This document shows positions 1 through 5,249 of a DNA stretch of 5,249 bases, one piece after another. Numbering within the stretch: position 1 is the first letter of the stretch; every line of letters starts with the position of its first letter. The notes beneath the pieces are model-generated. The model searched no databases. It was not told the DNA's origin and worked only from the letters and a program-made list of their open reading frames with translations. The position numbers were made by a program, and so were the translations under genes. Origin of the DNA: Thermoflexales bacterium (GTDB taxonomy: Bacteria > Chloroflexota > Anaerolineae > Fen-1058); the NCBI GenBank assembly GCA_030834835.1, contig JAUQXD010000436.1:1-5249 (forward strand), given 5' to 3'.

Positions 1-590
1 TGGAAGCGCTGCGCGTTAAGCCCATCGACTGGTCCAAAGTCAACGTCTTTCACATGGACGAATACCTCGGACTTGAGCCGACGCATCCGGCCAGTTTCCC
101 GGCGTTTTTGCGACGGCATTTTCTGGCGGACATTGCGCCCAAAGCGTTTTTCCCGGTGGTTAGCCACAATCGTTTTCCAGAGGATGTCTGTCAGGAATAT
201 GCGGCCGCGCTGCGCGCACATCCCGCCGATCTGTGTGCGTTGGGCATCGGCGAGAACGGGCATCTGGCGTTCAACGATCCGCCGTATGCCGAGTTCAATG
301 ATCCCGCGTGGGTGAAAGTGATTCGCTTAGCAGAAGCCTCGCGCAAACAGCAAGTGGGCGAAGGCCACTTCAAATCGATCGCTGAGGTGCCCACCCACGC
401 GATCACGCTGACGATTCCGGCGCTGCTCGCGGCAAAGCGAGTGCTCGCCATCGTGCCTGAAGCGCGCAAGGCCGACGCGGTGTATTGCTCGCTGCGCGGG
501 CCGATCAGCGAAGATTGTCCCGGTTCGATCTTGCGACGTACCGTGCACGCGCATCTCTTTCTCGATCAACACTCGGCGGCCAGATTGTGA
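1..590 (+). CDS. NagB-type glucosamine-6-phosphate deaminase/isomerase-like protein (5' truncated)
   Basis: The reading frame is open from position 3 to the TGA at 588-590 and gives 195 residues; the start lies upstream of the window. The ATG at 54 is internal: it is the Met of the conserved motif MDEYLGL, and upstream codons read as family sequence (VNVFHMDEY). Comparison with E. coli NagB suggests about 50 N-terminal residues are missing. NagB-family enzymes are cytosolic and convert glucosamine-6-phosphate to fructose-6-phosphate plus ammonia. Visible motifs (fragment numbering) are the base Asp in MDEY (D19), then GIGENGHLAFNDPP at 82-95 with the ring-opening His H87, and VPTHAITLTIPALL further on. 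The E. coli D141 and E148 positions are Asn (N85) and Asp (D92) here. The motif is the NagB type, not the DGHTASLFP-like motif of 6-phosphogluconolactonase. These substitutions suggest a side branch, so the exact amino-sugar phosphate substrate is uncertain. The stop overlaps the next gene by 4 bp, indicating an operon. Confidence 0.88.
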   Translation, partial: EALRVKPIDWSKVNVFHMDEYLGLEPTHPASFPAFLRRHFLADIAPKAFFPVVSHNRFPEDVCQEYAAALRAHPADLCALGIGENGHLAFNDPPYAEFNDPAWVKVIRLAEASRKQQVGEGHFKSIAEVPTHAITLTIPALLAAKRVLAIVPEARKADAVYCSLRGPISEDCPGSILRRTVHAHLFLDQHSAARL

Positions 591-1585
591 TCGATTCGAT
601 CCGCTGGGGCATCATCGGCTGCGGCAACGTGGCCGAGTTCAAGAGCGGGCCGCCGTTGTATCAGACGCCTGGCTCTGAACTCATCGCAGTGATGCGGCGC
701 GATGCGGCCAAAGCGGCTGATTTTGCGCAGCGACATGGCGCGCGCCGCTGGTACACCGAGGCTGAAGCGTTGATTGCCGACGCCGAAGTAAACGCGATCT
801 ACATCGCGTCGCCGCATTATCAACATGCCGCGCACGTCAAACTGGCGGCAAATGCCGGGAAAATCGTGCTCTGTGAAAAGCCCATGGGCGTCAGCGTCGC
901 CGAAGCGCAGACGTGCGTGGATGTCTGTCGTGCGAATAACGTGCCGCTGGCCGTGGCTTACTATCGCCGCGAGTGGCCCAGTGTGCAGAAGATGCGCGAA
1001 CTGCTCAACGACGGCGCGATTGGCCGCGTGGTCTCGGCGCGCATTCAACTGGCCGATTACTTCGTGGGTGATCCCGATCGGCCGTGGCTGACGTCGAAGG
1101 CGCTTTCTGGCGGCGGTGCGCTGGCCAATGCGGGCAGTCACTGGATCGATCTGGTGCGCTACTTGTTGGGCGATGTGATCAGTGTGAACGCGCAGTGTTC
1201 AGCGCACGTCAGCGGCTTCGAGACGGAAGACACGATCGTAGTGCAGTTGGAAACGATCACGCATGCACTGGTCTCGGTGTCGATCACGCTGCAATCGCCG
1301 ATCAATGCGAATGAGTTTGAGATCAGCGGAACGCAGGGACGACTGCGCGCCACCTCGCTGGCCGATGGGCAGCTGATCGTCGATCGGGCGGGAGAAAAAA
1401 CGCAAACCCTGTCCCTTTCGCGATCATGTTTTGCCCACGCGGAATTCATCGCCGCTTTGATCGAGCGACTGCGCCTCGATCAACCATCACCCATACCCGG
1501 CGAAGAAGCAGTAGCAACGTGGCGCATCATGGAGGCCGCATATCGAGCGTGCGAAACCGGCGCACGCCAGAGGATAAATGCATGA
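587..1585 (+). CDS. Gfo/Idh/MocA family NAD(P)-dependent oxidoreductase
   Basis: This 332-residue protein is a normal length for the family. The frame is open further upstream, but the GTG at 587 is preferred because it lies just before the first Rossmann strand (IRWGIIGCGNVAE) and forms a GTGA overlap with the preceding stop. No in-frame ATG, GTG or TTG lies nearby upstream, and no clear Shine-Dalgarno site is present, which fits translational coupling. The N-terminal domain has the dinucleotide motif G11-x-G13-x-x-A16. The Gfo/Idh hallmark E97-K98-P99 carries the catalytic lysine. The C-terminal substrate domain has SGGGALANAGSHWID, with N181 and H185 at the usual catalytic Asp/Asn-x-x-x-His positions and D188 after it. 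Family members oxidise or reduce hydroxyl groups of sugars, inositols or related compounds using NAD(P)(H) in the cytosol. The substrate cannot be read from the sequence. The NagB-like neighbour suggests a sugar or amino-sugar derivative. Family assignment is firm and specificity is open. Confidence 0.93.
   Translation: MIDSIRWGIIGCGNVAEFKSGPPLYQTPGSELIAVMRRDAAKAADFAQRHGARRWYTEAEALIADAEVNAIYIASPHYQHAAHVKLAANAGKIVLCEKPMGVSVAEAQTCVDVCRANNVPLAVAYYRREWPSVQKMRELLNDGAIGRVVSARIQLADYFVGDPDRPWLTSKALSGGGALANAGSHWIDLVRYLLGDVISVNAQCSAHVSGFETEDTIVVQLETITHALVSVSITLQSPINANEFEISGTQGRLRATSLADGQLIVDRAGEKTQTLSLSRSCFAHAEFIAALIERLRLDQPSPIPGEEAVATWRIMEAAYRACETGARQRINA
1569..1574 (+). promoter_or_regulatory. Ribosome binding site for the first URO-D family gene
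   Basis: AGAGGA lies inside the 3' end of the oxidoreductase gene, 7 nt before the ATG at 1582. It supports 1582 as the true start of the next gene rather than the much longer upstream open frame. An ATG at 1578 is in another frame and soon meets a stop, so it is probably not used. Confidence 0.7.
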
Positions 1586-2721
1586 ATTCACGTGAGAGAC
1601 TACTCACGGCGTTGAATCATCAAGAACCCGATCGGATTCCGCTCGATCTGGGCAGCACGCAGGTGACGAGCATTCACGAAGTGGCGTATCGCAACTTGCG
1701 CGCCTATCTGGGGATGCCGCCCGTTGGGCCGCAAATTTGCGACACCGTGCAAGGGTTGGCCCTGCCCGACGACGATCTGATCGAAAAACTGGGCGTCGAT
1801 GTGCGTGGCCTGTTTCCGTTGAACAGTCACAACTGGCAAATCGCGCTAACCGATCTGGGTGATCGGTGGGAATACCGTGACGAGTGGGGACTCATTCAAC
1901 ATCGCCCCAAAGACGTGCTGTACTTTTCCGTAGTGAAGTCGCCGCTGGATAGTTCGACGCTGACAGTAGCTGATGTGCGCGACTATGCGTGGCCGGATAC
2001 GGGCGATGCACAGCGCATCGCGGGCCTGCGCGAACTGGCGACGACGTATCGCGCACAGGGCCGGGCCGTGATGATCAAAGGGGTGCTGGCCGGCATCTTT
2101 GAGATGAGCCAGCGCGTGCGCGGCATGCAGAATATCATGATCGATCTCGCGTCGAATGAAGCGCTGGCGCGCGCGTTCCTCGATAAGATGGTCGAGTTGA
2201 AGATCAAATTCTGGGAGACGGCGCTGACGCAGTTGGGTGATCTGATCGACGTGATCAGCGAGGCCGACGACTACGGGACGCAAACGTCACAGTTGATCTC
2301 GCCGCGCATGTTCCGCAAGATTTTCAAGCCGCGCCTGAAGACGTTGTTCGCGCGCATTCATCAACTCGCACCGAATGCCAGGTTGTTCTTTCATTCCGAC
2401 GGCAACATCCGCCCGATTTTGCCCGACCTGATCGAGATTGGGATTGATGTTCTGAATCCCATTCACATCACGGCGACGGGCATGGAACCGAGCGCGCTCA
2501 AACGCGATTTCGGCAAGGATGTGGCCTTCTGGGGCGGCGGTGTTGAGACGCAGAGTGTGCTGCCGTTTGGCACGCCGCAGGAAGTGAAGGACAATGTGCG
2601 CCGCAACGTCGATGCACTCGCACCCGGCGGCGGTTATGTGTTCAACACGATTCATAACATTCAGGCCGATGTGCCGCCGGAAAATATCGTGGCGATGATT
2701 GAGGCGTTGCGTAACGAGTGA
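1582..2721 (+). CDS. Uroporphyrinogen decarboxylase (URO-D) superfamily protein, non-HemE
   Basis: This protein has 379 residues, starting at the ATG at 1582 with a good ribosome binding site and an ATGA overlap with the previous stop. The frame is open upstream to about 1426, but that part is the oxidoreductase gene read in another frame. The N-terminus (RERLLTALN, then PDRIPLDLGS) is typical of the COG0407 URO-D-like group. It lacks the arginine-rich PxWxMRQAGR signature of true HemE, so haem synthesis is unlikely. Further family motifs are EADDYGTQ at 227-234, LISPRMF at 238-244, FFHSDGNIRPI at 269-279 and FWGGGVETQ towards the C-terminus. Relatives include corrinoid-linked methyltransferases with a zinc site His-x-Cys...Cys. 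Here the first part reads H271-S-D273, and the C-terminal position is APGGGYVFN. The protein has only one cysteine (C53), so the classical zinc site is absent. Catalytic role and substrate are unknown. Operon context points to carbohydrate metabolism. The stop codon lies within the first unit of a downstream 7-bp repeat. Confidence 0.9.
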   Translation: MNSRERLLTALNHQEPDRIPLDLGSTQVTSIHEVAYRNLRAYLGMPPVGPQICDTVQGLALPDDDLIEKLGVDVRGLFPLNSHNWQIALTDLGDRWEYRDEWGLIQHRPKDVLYFSVVKSPLDSSTLTVADVRDYAWPDTGDAQRIAGLRELATTYRAQGRAVMIKGVLAGIFEMSQRVRGMQNIMIDLASNEALARAFLDKMVELKIKFWETALTQLGDLIDVISEADDYGTQTSQLISPRMFRKIFKPRLKTLFARIHQLAPNARLFFHSDGNIRPILPDLIEIGIDVLNPIHITATGMEPSALKRDFGKDVAFWGGGVETQSVLPFGTPQEVKDNVRRNVDALAPGGGYVFNTIHNIQADVPPENIVAMIEALRNE

Positions 2722-2772
2722 CGAGTGAAGCGTGATGCGTAGTGCGTGGTGCGTATTACGCAGTACGTATTG
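2715..2772. repeat. Degenerate 7-bp tandem repeat between the two URO-D genes
   Basis: The stretch parses into heptamers: CGAGTGA (2715-2721), CGAGTGA (2722-2728), a 2-bp insertion AG, then CGTGATG, CGTAGTG, CGTGGTG, CGTATTA, CGCAGTA and CGTATTG (2766-2772). CACACTA (2773-2779) is a possible decayed ninth unit. The first unit supplies the stop codon of the upstream gene. No terminator hairpin with a T-run is visible. Read on the reverse strand it gives a low-complexity peptide rich in T, H and L, which should not be called a gene. From memory, such short degenerate repeats are frequent in intergenic DNA of some Chloroflexota. Their function is unknown. Confidence 0.75.
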
Positions 2773-2797
2773 CACACTATCTGACCGCTGACAAAGC

Positions 2798-3865
2798 ATG
2801 AACATTCAACCTGATTCTTTTCTACCGATCGAACTCGTCTTCAACCCCAATTGGTGGCACAAGACGGCGGGTATTTCGTTCGACGAAGCATTTTACTTTG
2901 ACGCCGAGACGCGCACGCGCAACGACATCGTCATGCGGCGCGTGCTGTATGAAAAATATGGCGCGCTCGGTCTGGGCGAAGCCGATCCGCAGCCGCGCCC
3001 CATCATCGGTTCTATGCACGTGGCAGGCGGCTTTGTGATTCCGGCGCTGCTGGGTGCGCCCATTCGCTTTGAGGCCGACGCGGCCCCGCAGCCTGAGCCT
3101 GTGCACTGGACGACTGAACAAATCGAAGCGTTTGAGATTCCTGATTGGCGCAATCTGTGGCCGATGAAACAACTCATCGCCGACATGGATGCGCTCGAAG
3201 CACAGTACGGTTACGTGATCGGCGATCTCAATACCGATGGCCTGCTCAACGCCGCTTATCATTTTTACGGGCAAGACCTGTTCGCCGATTTCTATCACGC
3301 GCCCGATCGAGTGCGACGCTTTCTCGGTCTGGTGGGTGAGTTGATCGGCGAGGTGGCCGCGTACATCAAAAGTCGCACGGGCAGTTATTCAATCGCGGTG
3401 AACCGAATGGCCGGTCGGGTTGCGCCGACACCGTTCCTGCATGCGAATTGTTCAGTGCAGATGATCTCGCCAAAGAGTTATCGTGAGATGCAGTTACCTG
3501 TCGAGCAATATTTGGCCGAGAAATTGCAGCCCTTTGGCATTCATCACTGCGGCGACAATCTGCATCGCGTGGCAGCCGAGTACGCTAAGTTGCCGTTAGC
3601 TTATGTCGAAGCGGGGTGGGGATCAGACATCGCCCGCGTGCGTGAGGCGCTGCCGAATGTCTTCTTGAATTTGCGGCTCAGCCCGATCCGCATGCTGCAA
3701 TGTACACCACAGGAAATCGCGCAGGACACCGAGAATTTGTTACGCGTGGCTGCGCCGTTGGAGAAAGTGGGACTGTGCTGCATCAATCTTGATCACGGCA
3801 CGCCCGACGCTAATCTGTTCGCGATGTTTGAGGTGATCGAGCGCTATCGACGCCGTGGTGGATAA
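2798..3865 (+). CDS. URO-D/MtaA-type protein with His-x-Cys...Cys candidate metal site
   Basis: This protein has 355 residues. The ATG at 2798 is the most upstream possible start because an in-frame TGA lies at 2789-2791. No clear Shine-Dalgarno site precedes it. The N-terminus has a Trp-rich NPNWWHK motif at about 16-22 instead of the RERxxxAL start of its neighbour. The C-terminal half aligns by eye with the upstream protein: MISPKSY (222-228) against LISPRMF, HHCGDN (249-254) against HSDGNI, and TPQEIAQD against TPQEVKDN. H249-x-C251, followed 76 residues later by C327 (C328 adjacent), matches the order and rough spacing of the zinc ligands in MtaA/MtbA-type methylcobamide:thiol methyltransferases. 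That makes zinc binding and methyl transfer plausible, but this is inference. The protein could instead act on an unknown sugar-linked substrate, as many uncharacterised family members are found beside sugar genes. It is probably cytosolic, with no signal peptide or membrane segment seen. It follows its paralogue by 76 bp in the same direction, so co-transcription is likely. Confidence 0.87.
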   Translation: MNIQPDSFLPIELVFNPNWWHKTAGISFDEAFYFDAETRTRNDIVMRRVLYEKYGALGLGEADPQPRPIIGSMHVAGGFVIPALLGAPIRFEADAAPQPEPVHWTTEQIEAFEIPDWRNLWPMKQLIADMDALEAQYGYVIGDLNTDGLLNAAYHFYGQDLFADFYHAPDRVRRFLGLVGELIGEVAAYIKSRTGSYSIAVNRMAGRVAPTPFLHANCSVQMISPKSYREMQLPVEQYLAEKLQPFGIHHCGDNLHRVAAEYAKLPLAYVEAGWGSDIARVREALPNVFLNLRLSPIRMLQCTPQEIAQDTENLLRVAAPLEKVGLCCINLDHGTPDANLFAMFEVIERYRRRGG

Positions 3866-3879
3866 TGCCGATCCGCGAG

Positions 3880-3909
3880 TTCGTTCGTGCTGATTCGTGA
3901 GGCTTCGTG
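3880..3909. repeat. Phased TTCGTG repeat upstream of gnd
   Basis: TTCGTG occurs at 3884-3889, 3894-3899 and 3904-3909, exactly 10 bp apart, with a related TTCGTT at 3880-3885. The intervening bases also resemble each other (CTGA, AGGC, GATC following each copy). The spacing of one helical turn would suit a regulator binding one face of DNA, but the array could equally be a short tandem repeat without function. It lies in the 82-bp gap between the second URO-D gene and gnd. Confidence 0.6.
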
Positions 3910-3918
3910 GATCAAATC

Positions 3919-3925
3919 TTATAAC
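3919..3925 (+). promoter_or_regulatory. Possible -10 element upstream of gnd
   Basis: TTATAAC resembles a sigma-70 -10 box (TATAAC at 3920-3925) and sits 22 nt before the gnd start in the only A/T-rich patch of the gap. No good -35 box is present at 16-18 bp upstream. The TTCGTG at 3894-3899 is 20 bp away and a poor match. If real, gnd has its own promoter with a short leader. The call is weak. Confidence 0.22.
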
Positions 3926-3933
3926 CCAATGAT

Positions 3934-3937
3934 GGAG
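3934..3937 (+). promoter_or_regulatory. Ribosome binding site of gnd
   Basis: GGAG (within TGGAGA) lies 10 nt before the ATG at 3948. An in-frame TGA at 3930-3932 rules out any earlier start, so this site and start agree. Confidence 0.6.
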
Positions 3938-3947
3938 ACAATCGAAC

Positions 3948-5249
3948 ATGACTAAAGCATACATCGGTTTAACGGGTCTGGCCGTGATGGGCCAGAACCT
4001 CGTCCTCAACATGGAGCGGAACGGCTACACCGTGGCCGTGCACAATCGCACCGTGAAGACAATGCAGGACTTCGTCGACGCGCATCCGGGCAAGAAATTG
4101 GTCGGCTGTGAGACGCTCGAAGATTTCGTCGCCGCACTCGAACGCCCGCGCAAGTTGATGATCATGGTGAAGGCGGGCGCACCCGTTGATGCGGTGATCG
4201 ATCAGCTCATCCCGCTGCTTGATCCCGGCGACTTGATCATCGACGGCGGTAATTCGTACTTCATGGACACCGAACGTCGCTCGAAAGACCTTGAAGCGAA
4301 GGGCCTGCGCTTCATCGGCACGGGTGTATCCGGCGGCGAGGAGGGCGCGCTCAACGGGCCGAGCATCATGCCCGGCGGCCAGATCGAAGCGTATGCGCTG
4401 GTGAAAGACATCTTCACCGCGATCTCGGCCAAGGTCGATGGCGAGCCATGCGTAACGTACATCGGGGCGCGCGGCGCGGGTCACTACGTCAAGACCGTGC
4501 ACAACGGCATCGAGTATGGCGATATGCAGTTGATTGCCGAGGCGTATGACATCCTGCATCGCGCATTAGGCCTGTCGAATCAAGAACTGGCCGACATCTT
4601 CGGTGAATGGAACAAGGGCGAACTGCAATCGTATTTGATCGAAATCACCAGTCAAATCTTCACCAAGATCGACGATGAGACGGGCCAACCATTAGTCGAT
4701 CTGATTCTCGACGAAGCTGGACAAAAAGGCACCGGCAAGTGGACCAGCCAGAATGCGCTCGACATCGGCGTGCCGATCCCGACCATCAACGCCGCCGTCG
4801 AGTCGCGCCTGCTCTCGTCGATCAAGGCCGAGCGTGTGGCGGCGAGCAAAGAACTGGCCGGACCGCAAGCGAAGTTCGAGGGCGATCGCCAACAGCTGGT
4901 TAGCGCTGTGCGCGATGCGCTATACATGGCGAAGATTTGTGCGTATGCGCAAGGCATGGCACTGCTGCGCACAGCCAGCCACGAATATCAATACGATCTA
5001 CAGTATGGCGAAATTGCCGCGATCTGGCGCGGCGGCTGCATCATCCGCGCGCAGTTCCTCAATCGCATTCGTGAGGCCTACAAGCGCCAGCCCGATCTGC
5101 CCAATCTGCTGCTCGACGAAGGCTTCAAGGCCGATGTGGCCAATCGGCAGGACGCATTGCGCTACGTCGTGATAACAGCGACCCGGCTGGGCATTCCGTG
5201 TCTCGCGCTGGCGAGCGCGCTCAGTTACTTCGATGCCTATCGCACCGAT
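3948..5249 (+). CDS. gnd: 6-phosphogluconate dehydrogenase, decarboxylating (3' truncated)
   Basis: The ATG at 3948 opens a frame with no stop to the window edge, giving 434 residues. The enzyme oxidatively decarboxylates 6-phosphogluconate to ribulose-5-phosphate and CO2, reducing NADP+, in the cytosolic oxidative pentose phosphate pathway. The N-terminal Rossmann domain has GLAVMGQNL at 10-18 and HNRT at 32-35, where R34 fits NADP phosphate binding. Next come [22 protein letters not shown] and [25 protein letters not shown] sequence, all hallmark segments. K182 and E189 (in [12 protein letters not shown]) match the catalytic Lys and Glu of characterised enzymes. The PROSITE-type signature [13 protein letters not shown] is at 253-265. 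The visible end (SYFDAYRTD) corresponds to a point about 35 residues before the C-terminus of E. coli Gnd, so this is the long (about 468-residue) form and is merely cut by the window. It is separated from the upstream genes by an 82-bp gap and may have its own promoter. Confidence 0.97.
   Translation, partial: MTKAYIGLTGLAVMGQNLVLNMERNGYTVAVHNRTVKTMQDFVDAHPGKKLVGCETLEDFVAALERPRKLMIMVKAGAPVDAVIDQLIPLLDPGDLIIDGGNSYFMDTERRSKDLEAKGLRFIGTGVSGGEEGALNGPSIMPGGQIEAYALVKDIFTAISAKVDGEPCVTYIGARGAGHYVKTVHNGIEYGDMQLIAEAYDILHRALGLSNQELADIFGEWNKGELQSYLIEITSQIFTKIDDETGQPLVDLILDEAGQKGTGKWTSQNALDIGVPIPTINAAVESRLLSSIKAERVAASKELAGPQAKFEGDRQQLVSAVRDALYMAKICAYAQGMALLRTASHEYQYDLQYGEIAAIWRGGCIIRAQFLNRIREAYKRQPDLPNLLLDEGFKADVANRQDALRYVVITATRLGIPCLALASALSYFDAYRTD

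Noticed and set aside
1..590. 6-phosphogluconolactonase identity for the first gene, tempting because gnd is in the same window
   Set aside because: Both belong to the same superfamily, but MDEYLGL and GIGENGHLAFN are NagB-branch motifs rather than those of the lactonase branch.
566..1141. 191-codon - strand frame over the oxidoreductase gene
   Set aside because: It is antisense to clear Gfo/Idh motifs, with Arg/His-rich composition typical of shadow frames.
1582..2721. True HemE (haem biosynthesis) identity
   Set aside because: The arginine-rich substrate-binding N-terminal signature is absent and the context is sugar metabolism.
2751..2761. Small palindrome GCGTA-T-TACGC, possible operator or hairpin
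   Set aside because: It arises from adjacent degenerate heptamer units; the stem is only 5 bp with a 1-nt loop and no T-run, so it is not a credible terminator.
2287..2805. 172-codon open frame on the - strand over the end of the first URO-D gene and the following gap
   Set aside because: It is antisense to a well-supported gene, and its N-terminal part is a translation of the heptamer repeat; no family motif is seen.
3969..4559. 196-codon open frame on the - strand inside gnd
   Set aside because: It is antisense to the highly conserved 6-phosphogluconate dehydrogenase sequence and shows no recognisable motif; long shadow frames are expected at this GC content.
4753..5172. 139-codon + strand frame inside gnd, possible frameshift signal
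   Set aside because: The gnd frame itself continues without stop through this region with conserved family sequence, so there is no frameshift; the other frame is Arg/Ser-rich shadow.

Overview
The window is a moderately GC-rich bacterial segment (high fifties percent by eye) with five protein genes, all on the + strand and tightly packed. Both edges cut genes. No tRNA, rRNA, CRISPR array, insertion sequence or phage gene was seen. The gene content, and the degenerate short repeats in the two gaps, remind me of environmental Chloroflexota (Anaerolineae-type) genomes. Planctomycete-like bacteria are an alternative. This assignment is inference from memory, not from a search.

Layout: (1) positions 1-590, the C-terminal three quarters of a NagB-type sugar-phosphate deaminase/isomerase. 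(2) 587-1585, a Gfo/Idh/MocA-family NAD(P)-dependent sugar oxidoreductase, starting with GTG inside the stop of the previous gene. (3) 1582-2721, a uroporphyrinogen-decarboxylase (URO-D) superfamily protein that is not HemE, again overlapping its predecessor by 4 bp. (4) a 76-bp gap filled mostly by a degenerate 7-bp tandem repeat. (5) 2798-3865, a second, divergent URO-D/MtaA-type protein that keeps a His-x-Cys...Cys metal-site pattern. (6) an 82-bp gap with three TTCGTG copies at exactly 10-bp spacing, a weak -10-like element and a ribosome binding site. (7) 3948-5249, 6-phosphogluconate dehydrogenase (gnd), cut by the right edge about 35 residues before its expected end.

The first three genes are joined by 4-bp stop/start overlaps (GTGA, then ATGA), so they are probably co-transcribed and translationally coupled. 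The second URO-D gene follows in the same direction and probably belongs to the same unit. Together they look like part of a carbohydrate or amino-sugar catabolic locus: a NagB-like enzyme acting on an amino-sugar phosphate, a sugar dehydrogenase, two URO-D-fold proteins of unknown substrate, and an oxidative pentose-phosphate enzyme downstream. The most unusual point is the pair of URO-D-fold paralogues. One has a complete candidate zinc-site ligand set typical of corrinoid-linked methyltransferases and the other has lost it. A methyl-transfer role, for example on a methylated sugar, is a hypothesis only. No corrinoid protein is visible in the window.
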